A stretch of DNA of 64,000 nucleotides from contig CALSMK010000005.1 of the NCBI GenBank assembly GCA_943787435.1, forward strand, positions 39,338-103,337, given 5' to 3'. This document shows positions 20,387 through 29,648 of this stretch, piece by piece. The stretch is from an uncultured Flavobacteriales bacterium. Its GTDB lineage: Bacteria > Bacteroidota > Bacteroidia > Flavobacteriales_D > Sanyastnellaceae. The notes under the pieces are model-generated. The model did no database searches. It worked only from the letters and a program-made list of their open reading frames with translations, and was not told where the DNA came from. Position 1 is the first letter of the stretch. The number at the start of each line of letters is the position of its first letter. Position numbers and translations under genes: made by a program.

Positions 20387-20824
20387 ATGACTGCGATTAG
20401 AAAATACTCCCTCGCTGCTTTTTCCCTCCTGATGGTGCTTTTCAGCGCTTCAGAGACTGCAGCCCAATGCCGGACATTCACCAAGAAGCGCTGCCTTCCT
20501 CAATTGGAAGAGTATGTGCAGAATGACAATTACAACACGGCCGTTCTGATCCCTGGGGATGAGGCCGAGTTGGAGCTGACATTTTTTGGTGACCGCGCTT
20601 ACCGACTGCTCATTTGTGGCCACCCTGTTTTGGGTGACCTGACTTTCCAAGTGCTCGACAGCCGTGGAAACGGCATCTATGACAGCTCAGACAAAGAGAG
20701 CAATCACTTTGATTTTCGGGTGGCCAACACCCAGCAAATGACGGTTCGGGTTCAAGTTCCAGAAACGGATGCCGTCATTCAGCACGAGGGCTGTGTGAGC
20801 ATCATGGTTGGCTCCAAAGGCTGA
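20387..20824 (+). CDS. Small secreted protein of unknown function
   Basis: A 145-residue exported protein; the ATG at 20387 gives signal peptide MTAIRKYSLAAFSLLMVLF ending near ETAAQ. A GTG at 20366 would overlap the upstream stop and add seven polar residues. The mature part is beta-rich with four cysteines (QCRTFTKKRC early, LLICGHPVLG in the middle, EGCVSIMVGSKG at the end), which could form two disulfides; dsbD lies elsewhere in the window. The pattern of a soluble beta-sandwich is visible but no family is recognised. A strong terminator follows, so the lipoprotein and this gene form a two-gene unit. Confidence 0.7.
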   Translation: MTAIRKYSLAAFSLLMVLFSASETAAQCRTFTKKRCLPQLEEYVQNDNYNTAVLIPGDEAELELTFFGDRAYRLLICGHPVLGDLTFQVLDSRGNGIYDSSDKESNHFDFRVANTQQMTVRVQVPETDAVIQHEGCVSIMVGSKG

Positions 20825-20840
20825 TTTTAGACCCCTTTCA

Positions 20841-20876
20841 AAAAACGCCCGTCGGATTTTCCGAGCGGGCGTTTTT
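20841..20876. terminator. Bidirectional rho-independent terminator
   Basis: AAAAACGCCCG at 20841-20851 pairs with CGGGCGTTTTT at 20866-20876, with an inner TCGGA/TCCGA helix at 20852-20864. The stem ends in a T-run on the plus strand, and the matching A-run acts as a T-run on the minus strand. It lies between two convergent genes (stops at 20824 and 20896) and can serve both. Confidence 0.9.
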
Positions 20877-20895
20877 GTTTGGGACAAACCCCCAA

Positions 20896-21666
20896 TCACA
20901 AGAATCCATCTACTGCCGCGCCGAACTCAGCGGGCTGCTCCGCATGCAGCCAATGCCCGGCATCGATGGACACGGCCCTCAAGTCTGAAAAATGGCGCTG
21001 CAGGGCTTCCAGCCCTCGCCCCACCACATAATCAGATTGGGACCCATAAATGGCCAAGGTGGGCAGGTTCACTTGGCCCAAAGGCAGAAACGCGGTCATG
21101 TCCGCCAGGTGGCGCTTGAGGACGGGCAAGTTGTAACGCCAGGCGAACTGCTTGTCTTCATTCCGGAAGAGCCCCTTGAGCAAAAACTGCCGGACGCCAG
21201 CATCCGAAATTTGGAGGGCCAATTCAGCGTCAATGGATGACCGGCGGTCATGCTTGGCCAGGTCTAAGTCGGACAGGGCGTTGAACAAAGGGGTGTGATG
21301 CGGGGGGTACGCAACAGGGGCCATGTCTGCGATGATGAGTTTTCCGCAGCGCGAAGGGTGTCGGTCTGCAAAATGCATCACGGTTTTGCCACCCATGCTG
21401 TGGCCAAGCAGGTCGACTTTGGTCAACCTTAGTTCATCCAACGTGTCCAACACATCCATCACCATGTCGGGATAGCTGTGGCTGGGGTGATGGGGACTGC
21501 GACCGTGGTTGCGTTGATCCAACAGCAGAACTGGCCGATCAGCGGACCATTTCATGGCCAAGGTTTGCCAATTGTCAGAAGACCCCAGTAGCCCATGTAA
21601 AATCACCAAAGGGCGCGCTGTGGGATTCGGGCGTTGGGCCGGCAGAAGACGGTGGGATAGGACCAT
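20896..21666 (-). CDS. Alpha/beta hydrolase (YbfF-like esterase)
   Basis: A 256-residue serine hydrolase. The oxyanion segment is VILHGLLGSSDNW, then LLDQRNHGRSPH, the nucleophile elbow LLGHSMGGKTVMHFA and the catalytic histidine in IDAGHWLHAEQPAEF; the acid is probably the Asp in IYGSQSDYVVG. This arrangement matches the YbfF/acyl-esterase branch; the physiological substrate cannot be told from sequence. It is 3' of pdxJ with no gap (stop of pdxJ and start meet at 21666/21667), so the two form an operon. Confidence 0.85.
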   Translation of the reverse strand: MVLSHRLLPAQRPNPTARPLVILHGLLGSSDNWQTLAMKWSADRPVLLLDQRNHGRSPHHPSHSYPDMVMDVLDTLDELRLTKVDLLGHSMGGKTVMHFADRHPSRCGKLIIADMAPVAYPPHHTPLFNALSDLDLAKHDRRSSIDAELALQISDAGVRQFLLKGLFRNEDKQFAWRYNLPVLKRHLADMTAFLPLGQVNLPTLAIYGSQSDYVVGRGLEALQRHFSDLRAVSIDAGHWLHAEQPAEFGAAVDGFL

Positions 21667-22401
21667 TCAGCTTTGCGGGCGCAGGGCCTCTTTGTATTGA
21701 CCTACTGCATTTTGCAGTCCCAAATAGAGGGCATCGGAAATGAGGGCATGTCCAATGGAGACCTCTTGAAGGGGGTGAACAAGGCGCACGAAATCCGCCA
21801 GGTTGTCCAAATTGAGGTCGTGACCGGCATTCACGCCCAATCCAACTTCGCTGGCCAGCCTTGCGGCCGTGGCATAGGGTTCGGCTGCCATTGAATGCCC
21901 TTCGCGGTGGGCCACAGCATAAGCTTCAGTGTACAGCTCGACGCGGTCGGCGCCCAGATCAGCCGCAGCACGAATTCGCGCTTCATCGGTTTCCATGAAC
22001 AAGCTGGTCCGAATGCCTGCGGCCTGAAAACGCCCCAAAACACTCCTCAGCAATGTGGATTCGGCGAGGGTATCCCAGCCGGCATTGGAAGTCAAAACGT
22101 CGGGCGGGTCGGGAACAAGGGTGACCTGTTCTGGCTTCACTTCGAGCACCAAATCCACGAAATCAGGGGATGGATACCCTTCAATGTTGAATTCCGTGTG
22201 CACCACGGGACGCAATTTGCGGACGTCATCATAGGTGATGTGGCGTGCGTCTGGTCTGGGGTGAACAGTGACGCCATCGGCCCCCCACGCCTGCAAATGC
22301 TGGGCTGCGCGCACAGGACACGGCAGATTTCCACCCCTCGCATTTCGCAGGGTTGCAATCTTATTGACGTTCACACTCAATCGCGTTGGGAAAGTTTCCA
22401 T
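21667..22401 (-). CDS. pdxJ: Pyridoxine 5'-phosphate synthase
   Basis: Joins 3-amino-2-oxopropyl phosphate with deoxyxylulose 5-phosphate (the Dxs product) in vitamin B6 synthesis. The 244-residue TIM-barrel protein starts METFPTRLSVNVNKIATLRN. Family segments are GADGVTVHPRPDARHI, VHTEFNIEGYPSPDF, VTLVPDPPDVLTSNAGWD, RVELYTEAYAVAH, LGVNAGHDLNLDNL and EVSIGHALISDAL. The inner ATG at 22401 fits the family start; ATGs up to 22497 add unrelated residues and overlap the divergent CBS gene. The intergenic space between the two divergent starts is 73 bp. Confidence 0.93.
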   Translation of the reverse strand: METFPTRLSVNVNKIATLRNARGGNLPCPVRAAQHLQAWGADGVTVHPRPDARHITYDDVRKLRPVVHTEFNIEGYPSPDFVDLVLEVKPEQVTLVPDPPDVLTSNAGWDTLAESTLLRSVLGRFQAAGIRTSLFMETDEARIRAAADLGADRVELYTEAYAVAHREGHSMAAEPYATAARLASEVGLGVNAGHDLNLDNLADFVRLVHPLQEVSIGHALISDALYLGLQNAVGQYKEALRPQS

Positions 22402-22474
22402 GGACGGGGGGCGGTTCTGCATTGGAGGGACGGCTAATTTCGCAAAAGACCCATCTTTTTGGGCGGTCAAGTCC

Positions 22475-23128
22475 ATGCACGCAGGAAGCATCATCAATCA
22501 AGAGCTGATTTCGCTCGATCCGGGAGACACCTTGGAGAAGGCCCTCAGGGCCATGGACGAACTCAAGGTGGAGCATTTGCCCGTGGCGGCAGATGGCCGT
22601 TTCCTTGGTTTGGTGGCCGAACAGCACCTGTTGGACAAGGAAGGCGAGGCCGTCTTTTTGACCAATGTTCAGCTCATGCCTTTGATGGTGGCCCCTGGCC
22701 AGCATTTCCTGGAGGTGGTGGATGTGCTTTGCGAGGCCGATGTGAGTGTGGTGCCTGTGGTGGACGAGGGCATGCTCGTGGGCAGCATTGACCGCGCCCA
22801 TCTGTGGCGTGCGTTTCATCACAGCTTAACCCCGTATAGCGAGGGAAGCATTCTCACCTTGGAAATGCCATGGAAAGACTACAGTCTGGCTCAGGTCTCC
22901 CACAGGGTAGAATCTGAAGGGGTGAAAATCTTGCAAGTGCTGGTGTCCGACGGCTCCCAGCCCGAGAACGCAGAAGTGGCCCTCAGGCTGTCCTCTCGCG
23001 ACATTGAGGGCCTCATAGACTCCCTTCGTCGCCACGGGTACGAAGTGCGGGCGTTCTACCGCGCCGAGGAGTATGCAGAAGAAATGAAAGAGCGCATGGC
23101 TGCATTCATGCGTTACATGAACATCTGA
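22475..23128 (+). CDS. CBS domain protein
   Basis: A 217-residue protein with a tandem CBS pair in its N-terminal 125 residues: MHAGSIINQELISLDPGDTL with VEHLPVAADGRFLGLV, then VVPVVDEGMLVGSIDRAHL. Such pairs usually bind adenosyl nucleotides. The last 90 residues (VESEGVKILQVLVSDGSQ, then RRHGYEVRAFYRAEEY) resemble an ACT-like fold. This gene sits just before nadK in many Bacteroidota, and its stop is 6 bp from the nadK start; a role in sensing nucleotide state is plausible but unproven. Confidence 0.85.
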   Translation: MHAGSIINQELISLDPGDTLEKALRAMDELKVEHLPVAADGRFLGLVAEQHLLDKEGEAVFLTNVQLMPLMVAPGQHFLEVVDVLCEADVSVVPVVDEGMLVGSIDRAHLWRAFHHSLTPYSEGSILTLEMPWKDYSLAQVSHRVESEGVKILQVLVSDGSQPENAEVALRLSSRDIEGLIDSLRRHGYEVRAFYRAEEYAEEMKERMAAFMRYMNI

Positions 23129-23134
23129 TTGAGC

Positions 23135-24070
23135 ATGTCAAAAAGCCCCGCCATTCAATCTGTTCTCATTCATGGTCAGGCGCTGGAAGCGCAGGCACTG
23201 AATGAAGTTCAATTGGTTTTGTCGGCCTTGGTGGCCTCCGGTGTTTCCATATCGGTGACCGAGTCATTCGCTGCCTTGCTGTTGGAATGCGGCGTGGATG
23301 CCCAGCAATACGGCATTCAAAACGCAGCAGTCGATCACCGACCAGACATGGTCCTTTCGTTGGGCGGAGACGGCACGGTTTTGGAAACCGCAGCGTTGGA
23401 AGCGGTGGAGGGCATTCCTGTGTTGGGCATCAACACCGGCAGGCTGGGCTTTTTGGCCCACCTCCCTCTGCAGGGCGCCTCAGAAGCCATGGCTTCTATC
23501 ATGACCGGTTCTTACATCGTCGAATCCAGAAATCGCCTCGAGATTGAATTCCTGGGGATGGATGTAGACCTCGGACGGTATGCCTTGAATGAGGTCACGG
23601 TGCACAGGAGGGATGTGGCGAGCATGATTCGCATTTCGGTTCACCGCGACGGGACATTTGTCAACCGATACTGGGCAGATGGCCTCATCGTTTCCACCGC
23701 CACAGGGTCCACGGCATACTCTTTGAGCTGTGGTGGCCCCATTGTTCATCCCGACAGCAATGCGATTGTGCTCAACCCCATTGCCCCCCACAACCTCAAT
23801 GATCGTCCCTTGGTGATTCCTGCGGAGGGAACGCTCGAGATTCATGCTGAGGGGAGGGACGACCATTTGATGTTGACCTTGGATTCGAGGTCCCACAAGG
23901 TCAAGGCCCCCGCTCGGTTCAAGGTGCGCCCCGCGAGCCGGCCGTTTTTGTTGGTTCAATTGCCGGGCGTGGACTTCATTGAAACCGTTCGAAGAAAATT
24001 GCACTTTGGAATGGACGGCCGCGAAGGCCCTTCCAGTGCGGCACACGAAAACCCCACTGGTTCTCGTTAA
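23135..24070 (+). CDS. nadK: NAD kinase
   Basis: Phosphorylates NAD to NADP. The 311-residue protein has the GGDGT motif in LSLGGDGTVLETAAL, NTGRLGFLAHLP, NEVTVHRRDVASMI and the substrate segment STATGSTAYSLSCGGPI, followed by APHNLNDRPLVIP. The ATG at 23135 is preferred to the TTG at 23129. The start is 6 bp after the CBS gene; its stop TAA shares an A with the ATG of the DUF6089 gene. Confidence 0.94.
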   Translation: MSKSPAIQSVLIHGQALEAQALNEVQLVLSALVASGVSISVTESFAALLLECGVDAQQYGIQNAAVDHRPDMVLSLGGDGTVLETAALEAVEGIPVLGINTGRLGFLAHLPLQGASEAMASIMTGSYIVESRNRLEIEFLGMDVDLGRYALNEVTVHRRDVASMIRISVHRDGTFVNRYWADGLIVSTATGSTAYSLSCGGPIVHPDSNAIVLNPIAPHNLNDRPLVIPAEGTLEIHAEGRDDHLMLTLDSRSHKVKAPARFKVRPASRPFLLVQLPGVDFIETVRRKLHFGMDGREGPSSAAHENPTGSR

Positions 24071-24933
24071 TGCAGGACCTGAAGGCCATGAACTTCTCGA
24101 TCCGTCTCCTCTCTCTCATCTGCGTCCTGGCATTCCTTGGGCCGGTTTCTGCGCAGCGAAAATTTGAGCAGAGCAAAACATTGGGGTTCACGTTGGGCAC
24201 CGGATACTACCTTGGCGAAATGAACCCCACCGGCCACCTCAAAGGTCGATTTCAGCCGGGTTATGGAGGGTTTCTTCGGTTCAATTTGAACCGCCGATTT
24301 GGTGTTCGGGCAGCACTCAACAGAACGACTTTGCTGTATTACGATGCCGACTCCAATGACCCTTGGTTGGTGAACCGGAACTTGCATTTTCGCAACAACA
24401 TCACCGAGGGCTCTGTGGTGGCAGAATTCAACTACTCCCGGTATCAAATCGGGAACACCAAAGACCGGTTTGCGGCCTACCTCTTTGCAGGCCTCTCGCT
24501 TTACAGCCACATGCCACAGGCCGAGATTGACGGATTTTGGTACGAGTTGCAGCCGTTGGGCACGGAAGGACAAGGCACCAGTGATGGTGGCGAGCGCTAT
24601 GCCACCACCGGTTTTGCCGTCCCGTTCGGGTTTGGCTTCAAGTTGAACTTGGGCCACTTCTCCGCACTCAATTTTGAGTGGGGAATGAGGCGCACTTGGA
24701 CGGACCACCTCGACGATGTGTCTGGCCTTTATGCGAGCTTGGCTGTGTTGGAAGAGGAGGCAGGTCCATTGGCCGAAATGCTCAGCGAATCTCAAATCCA
24801 AAGGGAAGGAAATTTAGAGGACCCTGACGGTCAAATGCGGGGCTACGGAGGATTGGATGATCGCTTTGCGGTGATGAACGTGTCGTTCACATTTCGCATC
24901 GACAAATCGCCAACCACGTGTTGGAACCGTTGA
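24070..24933 (+). CDS. DUF6089 family outer-membrane protein
   Basis: A 287-residue exported beta-barrel-like protein; signal peptide FSIRLLSLICVLAFLG ends near VSAQ. Alternating hydrophobic strands such as LGFTLGTGYYLGEMNP, FGVRAALNRTTLLYY and GFAVPFGFGFKLNLG are typical of an eight-stranded barrel. In Bacteroidota this position between nadK and uppS holds DUF6089. A start at 24088 gives a shorter n-region and may be the real one. No known ligand. Confidence 0.8.
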   Translation: MQDLKAMNFSIRLLSLICVLAFLGPVSAQRKFEQSKTLGFTLGTGYYLGEMNPTGHLKGRFQPGYGGFLRFNLNRRFGVRAALNRTTLLYYDADSNDPWLVNRNLHFRNNITEGSVVAEFNYSRYQIGNTKDRFAAYLFAGLSLYSHMPQAEIDGFWYELQPLGTEGQGTSDGGERYATTGFAVPFGFGFKLNLGHFSALNFEWGMRRTWTDHLDDVSGLYASLAVLEEEAGPLAEMLSESQIQREGNLEDPDGQMRGYGGLDDRFAVMNVSFTFRIDKSPTTCWNR

Positions 24934-25049
24934 CCATCTCTGCCGACAAGTGAAAAACTCCCAATCTCGCGCGTTCAAGGGGGTGCTACCTTGCACGTGA
25001 AGGCAGTTAGAGCCACCTTCGCTCGCTCGAGCTGACGCATCACCAAACC

Positions 25050-25802
25050 ATGGTCGACACCCCTCATAACGCGAACTCCTTGCCACATCACGTGGCGGTC
25101 ATCATGGATGGCAATGGACGTTGGGCGCGGCAGAGGGGAGAAGACCGAGTTTATGGTCATGCCCATGGTGTAGAGAGCGTTCGGGCCATCGTCCGTGAGG
25201 CGGGAGAACTCGGGGTCGAATACCTCACCCTTTATGCCTTCAGCACCGAAAACTGGTCACGTCCTCAAGCCGAAATCAACGCCTTAATGGAATTGTTGGT
25301 CGAGAGCTTGGCGGGGGAAGTTCAAGAACTGGTCAAAAAAGGGGTGCGCCTGCGCTCCACGGGAGCCATCGACAGCTTGCCCGAATCTTGCCGAGAGGCC
25401 TTGAAAAACGTAGAAGACCAGACTGCAGACTGCACGGGAATCACATTGATCTTGGCCTTGAGCTACAGTGGCCGATGGGAATTGACCGAGGCTGTCCGCA
25501 GCATTGTTCGATCGGGAACACCCGCAGAGGACATTGACGAGCAAACGCTTCGGGACCACATGAATTTGCCGGATGTTCCGGACCCTGAGCTTTTGATTCG
25601 CACCAGCGGCGAGCAAAGGCTGAGCAATTTTCTTCTGTGGCAATTGGCCTACTCCGAGCTGCATTTCACGTCGGTCATGTGGCCCGACTTTAGAGAAGAC
25701 CACTTTCGAGCAGCCATCCATGAGTTCAGGGGCAGAGAACGTCGGTTTGGCCGAACCGGTGAGCAGTTGACTCAAAACGCAGACGATGCGTCCAACCTGT
25801 GA
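25050..25802 (+). CDS. uppS: Undecaprenyl diphosphate synthase
   Basis: A cis-prenyltransferase that makes the lipid carrier for peptidoglycan and surface glycans. Key parts are HHVAVIMDGNGRWARQRG (with the catalytic Asp), LTLYAFSTENWSRP, and the closing PELLIRTSGEQRLSNFLLWQ. The 250-residue length is normal. It starts 116 bp after DUF6089 and is followed by bamA after 7 bp. Confidence 0.95.
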   Translation: MVDTPHNANSLPHHVAVIMDGNGRWARQRGEDRVYGHAHGVESVRAIVREAGELGVEYLTLYAFSTENWSRPQAEINALMELLVESLAGEVQELVKKGVRLRSTGAIDSLPESCREALKNVEDQTADCTGITLILALSYSGRWELTEAVRSIVRSGTPAEDIDEQTLRDHMNLPDVPDPELLIRTSGEQRLSNFLLWQLAYSELHFTSVMWPDFREDHFRAAIHEFRGRERRFGRTGEQLTQNADDASNL

Positions 25803-25809
25803 TTTGACG

Positions 25810-28338
25810 ATGAATCCAATGCGAATTTTGTTGCTTACCCTCGTCGCGTGTTGCGCGTCCCTCATCGGGTCGGGACAAACTGGGGAGTCCATCAACCTCG
25901 CGGTGCCCTCCGATTACCGCATTGCGGGCATCACCGTCTTGGGCGCCGAGTTCACCGACGTTCAAGCCGTCAAGCTGTTCACTGGACTGCGGGTGGGCGA
26001 TGAGATCACCATTCCTGGCGATCGAATCAGTGAAGCCGTCCGGAACCTTTGGAACCAGCGCCTTTTCAGTGACATTTCCATTGACTTGGCCGAGCGAAGA
26101 GGCGAAGACGTCTACCTGGTCATTCGGGTAGAAGAAATGCCCAGGCTCACCCAATATGCGTTTTCCGGGGTGAAGCGCGGGGAACAAGAAACATTGAGGG
26201 GGAAATTGGATCTGGTGCGGGGGCAAATCGTGAACGAGAACCTCAAGGTCACCACCAAGCGGATTTTGATAGACCACTATGTCGAAAAGGGCTTTTTTGA
26301 CGCCAAGGTGGCGGTGACAAGCACCCAGGACAGCGTGCTCGAGAACGCGTCAAGGTTGGACATTGACATTGACAAAGGGCTCAAAATCAAGGTCGGCGAA
26401 ATCCAGATAGTGGGTGCGGAGAACGTCACGGAAAAGTCCATCAAGCGGAAAATGCGCAATGTCAAGGAGCGGGCATGGTGGCGAATTTTCAAGGCGTCCA
26501 AGTATTTGGAAGAGGAATTCTCAGCAGACCTCGAAGCGATCGTGGCCCACTATCGAGAAGAGGGATATCGGAACGCACGGGTCATGGAAGACAGCCTGTA
26601 CCGAACTCCGGAGGGCGATTTGGGCATCGCGATGTCCGTCGAAGAGGGGGGGCAATTTCATTTGAGGCAAATCACCTTCACCGGAAACACCAAGTACAGC
26701 ACGGGTCAATTGGACAGCCTTTTGGGCTTAAAGCGCGGAGACCTCTACGATGTCGCTGAATTGGAGAAGCGGCTGTTCATGAACCCGAAGGGAATCGACC
26801 TGAGCACACTCTACAGCGATGATGGATACCTGACCTTTCAAGCCATCCCCGTGGAAGTGCGAGCAGAGCAAGACAGCATTGACCTGGAAATTCGACTGGT
26901 CGAAGGCAAACAATTTCGCATTGGCCGCGTGGATGTTCGCGGCAACACCAAAACCAGTGACCATGTGATTCGGCGTGAAATCCGAACCATGCCAGGGGAC
27001 CTGTTCAGCCGCACAGATGTGATGAGGACCCAGCGAGAGTTGAGCCAATTGAACTACTTCAACCCCGAGGCGTTTGGCATCAATCCGGTGCAGAACCCCG
27101 AAAACGGCACGGTTGACATCGAGTATGTGGTGGAGGAAAAGCCCACCGACCAAATTGAGCTTCAGGGCGGTTGGGGTGGCGGCCGAATCGTGGGTTCATT
27201 GGGCGTGACCTTCAACAACTTTGCCGTTGGAAAGGCGTTCAAAAAAGGGGCGTGGAGGCCCGTTCCGATGGGCGATGGCCAGCGCGTGAGCATCCGGGCC
27301 CAATCCAACGGCCTGTTCTTCCAGAGTTACAATGTGAGTTTCACCGAGCCTTGGCTTGGGGGAAAGAAGCCCAACTCGTTGACCGTGGCAGCTTGGCGGT
27401 CCATCCAGTCCAACGGCCAGCCAAAGCGGATAGATGGGGAAGACAACCCGTCTCGCCAGACCCTCATGATCACTGGAATTTCGGCCTCGCTTGGTCAAAG
27501 GTGGAAGCAGCCCGATGACTGGTTCAGCGTCAATGCGGGCATCAGTTACCAGCGCTTTGACTTCGATCAATACAACAGCGGCCTGTTCAGTTTTACAGAC
27601 GGCCGATCCAACAACATCGCCTTGAATCTGGTGGTGAGCCGGAACTCGGTCAGCGACCCCATTTTCCCGGTTTGGGGCTCGGAAGTTCGACTGAACGTGA
27701 AAGCCACACCGCCGTACAGCTTGTTTCAACCCGGAAAAGATTGGACAGGGTTGAGCGATCAGGATCGCTTCCGTTTTGTGGAATATCACAAATGGAAATT
27801 TGTGGCCAACTGGTACACACCGCTCACAACAGGCGGAGGAGAGAACCCCAAATCGCTGGTGTTGAGAACGTATTTCGGCGGAGGCTTGATCGGTCAGTAC
27901 AACCGTCAAATTGGCCTGAGCCCATTTGAGCGTTTCTATCTCGGCGGGGTGTTTCTCAGTGGATACGTTCTCGATGGACGGGAGATCATATCGCTTCGCG
28001 GATACGACAACTTGTCTTTGACCGCCCCAGATCAGAACACGGGAGCGGGGGCCATCGCCAAGTATGGCGCCGAAATCCGCTATCCGCTTTCGACCAATCC
28101 TTCGGCGACCATTTACACCATGGCCTTTTTGGAGGCAGGCAACACCTGGGAGACGGGAGATGGGTTTGATCCATTCGACGTTTACCGGTCAGGTGGAGTC
28201 GGCATGAGAATCTTCCTTCCCATGTTCGGATTGCTTGGATTGGATTACGGCTGGCGCTTTGATGACGTCCCTTCACAACCCTCCATGGCACAAGGTCAGT
28301 TTCACTTTTCCCTGGGGATGAACATCGGAGATTTGTGA
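25810..28338 (+). CDS. bamA: Outer-membrane protein assembly factor BamA (Omp85)
   Basis: Inserts beta-barrel proteins into the outer membrane. The 842-residue protein starts MNPMRILLLTLVACCASLIG, a signal peptide, followed by five POTRA-like repeats (about residues 30-425; for example YAFSGVKRGEQETLRGKLD and IGRVDVRGNTKTSDHVIR). The Omp85 barrel follows, with GGWGGGRIVGSLGVTFNNF at its start and YFGGGLIGQYNRQIGLSP then FERFYLGG later. The inner ATG at 25810 is chosen because the one at 25786 overlaps uppS and adds eight polar residues. The two Skp-like chaperones downstream hand it clients. Confidence 0.93.
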   Translation: MNPMRILLLTLVACCASLIGSGQTGESINLAVPSDYRIAGITVLGAEFTDVQAVKLFTGLRVGDEITIPGDRISEAVRNLWNQRLFSDISIDLAERRGEDVYLVIRVEEMPRLTQYAFSGVKRGEQETLRGKLDLVRGQIVNENLKVTTKRILIDHYVEKGFFDAKVAVTSTQDSVLENASRLDIDIDKGLKIKVGEIQIVGAENVTEKSIKRKMRNVKERAWWRIFKASKYLEEEFSADLEAIVAHYREEGYRNARVMEDSLYRTPEGDLGIAMSVEEGGQFHLRQITFTGNTKYSTGQLDSLLGLKRGDLYDVAELEKRLFMNPKGIDLSTLYSDDGYLTFQAIPVEVRAEQDSIDLEIRLVEGKQFRIGRVDVRGNTKTSDHVIRREIRTMPGDLFSRTDVMRTQRELSQLNYFNPEAFGINPVQNPENGTVDIEYVVEEKPTDQIELQGGWGGGRIVGSLGVTFNNFAVGKAFKKGAWRPVPMGDGQRVSIRAQSNGLFFQSYNVSFTEPWLGGKKPNSLTVAAWRSIQSNGQPKRIDGEDNPSRQTLMITGISASLGQRWKQPDDWFSVNAGISYQRFDFDQYNSGLFSFTDGRSNNIALNLVVSRNSVSDPIFPVWGSEVRLNVKATPPYSLFQPGKDWTGLSDQDRFRFVEYHKWKFVANWYTPLTTGGGENPKSLVLRTYFGGGLIGQYNRQIGLSPFERFYLGGVFLSGYVLDGREIISLRGYDNLSLTAPDQNTGAGAIAKYGAEIRYPLSTNPSATIYTMAFLEAGNTWETGDGFDPFDVYRSGGVGMRIFLPMFGLLGLDYGWRFDDVPSQPSMAQGQFHFSLGMNIGDL

Positions 28339-28409
28339 GTGTACGTGCGAATCATACCCACATGTACGTTGTGCCCTTGAACGCCCTTATTTTCGCCTTT
28401 CCGAACGCC

Positions 28410-29096
28410 ATGCGACTTCTCCGTTTCCTCCTGCCTCTCTTTATTCTGGCTGGCCCAATTCAGGCCGCTGCTCAGAAGTATGCTTATGTTGACACTGAGT
28501 ACATCTTGCAGCATTTGCCAGAGTATGCAGAGGCCCAAAAAGAGCTGAATTCTTTGGCGTCAGGTTGGTTGGATGAAATCGAAGAGAAGTACGACGCTGC
28601 CAACCAACTGGAGGTGGCGTACCGCGCAGAACGCGTGCTGTTGACTCCCGAAATGCGGAGGAAAAGGGAGGACGAAATCTCCGGCAAGCGCTCCGAAGGA
28701 ACCGACATGCAGAAGGCCAAGTTTGGCGTCGAAGGCGAGTTGTTTCAAAAGCGGCAGGAGCTGATACAGCCCATCCAAGAAGAGTTGTTTCAGGTGCTCA
28801 AAGATTTGGCCAGTCAGCGCCAATACATGGTGATTTTTGACAAGGCCAAAGACTCCAACATGTTGTACACCAACCCCAAGTACGACGTGTCTGACAGGGT
28901 CATCAAAGAGTTGGGATACACCCCAGGTGAGACCATTGAAGGAGAAGAAGAGGCGGAAGAGGAGAAAGGCACATCTCTTCAAGACCGCATGAACGACACA
29001 TTGGACAAAGGCAAAAACAAAGTCAACGACCGCAAGGATCAAGTCATCAACCGCGCCAATTCTGGCGTCAAGGGAGGTGGCCGCCCCAAGCAATAA
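28410..29096 (+). CDS. OmpH/Skp family periplasmic chaperone with charged tail
   Basis: A 228-residue secreted coiled-coil protein; signal peptide RLLRFLLPLFILAG ends near QAAAQ. It has the OmpH start KYAYVDTEYILQHLPEYAEA and end-of-domain QYMVIFDKAKDSNMLYTNPK, typical of Skp-like holdases that carry unfolded barrels to BamA. Unusually, about 60 extra residues follow the domain: an acidic run (EGEEEAEEEKGTSL) and then a lysine-rich stretch (DKGKNKVNDRKDQ). A GTG at 28335 would overlap bamA; the inner ATG gives a clean signal peptide. A second copy lies 39 bp downstream. Confidence 0.87.
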   Translation: MRLLRFLLPLFILAGPIQAAAQKYAYVDTEYILQHLPEYAEAQKELNSLASGWLDEIEEKYDAANQLEVAYRAERVLLTPEMRRKREDEISGKRSEGTDMQKAKFGVEGELFQKRQELIQPIQEELFQVLKDLASQRQYMVIFDKAKDSNMLYTNPKYDVSDRVIKELGYTPGETIEGEEEAEEEKGTSLQDRMNDTLDKGKNKVNDRKDQVINRANSGVKGGGRPKQ

Positions 29097-29135
29097 AGCC
29101 AGCACTCAACGCGCTGAACCCATTACGAATTCACC

Positions 29136-29648
29136 ATGAAGCAGATTGTATCCTTTGGCCTGATGATGGCCGCTCTTCTTTTCTCCGTTCAAACTGAGGC
29201 TCAAGTCAAAGAGTCCCGCTTTGGTCACATCGACACGCAGGCACTCTTGGAGTCCATGCCCGAACGGAACAACATTCAAACCGAGATTGAGTCCGCAGCA
29301 GGAGAATACGAGCAGGAGATTTTGCGCATGCAGGGAGACCTGGAAGGCAAAGTGGCCGAGTATCAGCAGAAGGCTGAATCTTGGCCCGTCGCCATCCGCA
29401 GCCAAAAGGAGCAGGAAATCACCCAAGACCAGCAGGGATTGGAGCAGTTTTATGCCACCGTGCAACAAGAGTTGGGCCTTCTGGAGCAGAGTCTCCTTGA
29501 GCCCATGATTGAGCGCGCGCGGAAGGCCATCGAAGAAGTGGGCACTGAAGAGGGGTTCACTTACATTTTCGATACCTCCACAGGCTCTACCGTTTACAAC
29601 GGAGGAGAGGATGTCCTTGCCCTGGTGAAGGCCAAGCTTGGCCTCTGA
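29136..29648 (+). CDS. OmpH/Skp family periplasmic chaperone
   Basis: A 170-residue secreted protein of ordinary Skp length; signal peptide MKQIVSFGLMMAALLFSVQT, then FGHIDTQALLESMPERNNIQ, a long coiled coil, and GFTYIFDTSTGSTVYNGGED at the end. It duplicates the function of the gene before it without the charged tail. Its last codons overlap the TTG start of murI by 11 bp. Confidence 0.9.
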   Translation: MKQIVSFGLMMAALLFSVQTEAQVKESRFGHIDTQALLESMPERNNIQTEIESAAGEYEQEILRMQGDLEGKVAEYQQKAESWPVAIRSQKEQEITQDQQGLEQFYATVQQELGLLEQSLLEPMIERARKAIEEVGTEEGFTYIFDTSTGSTVYNGGEDVLALVKAKLGL

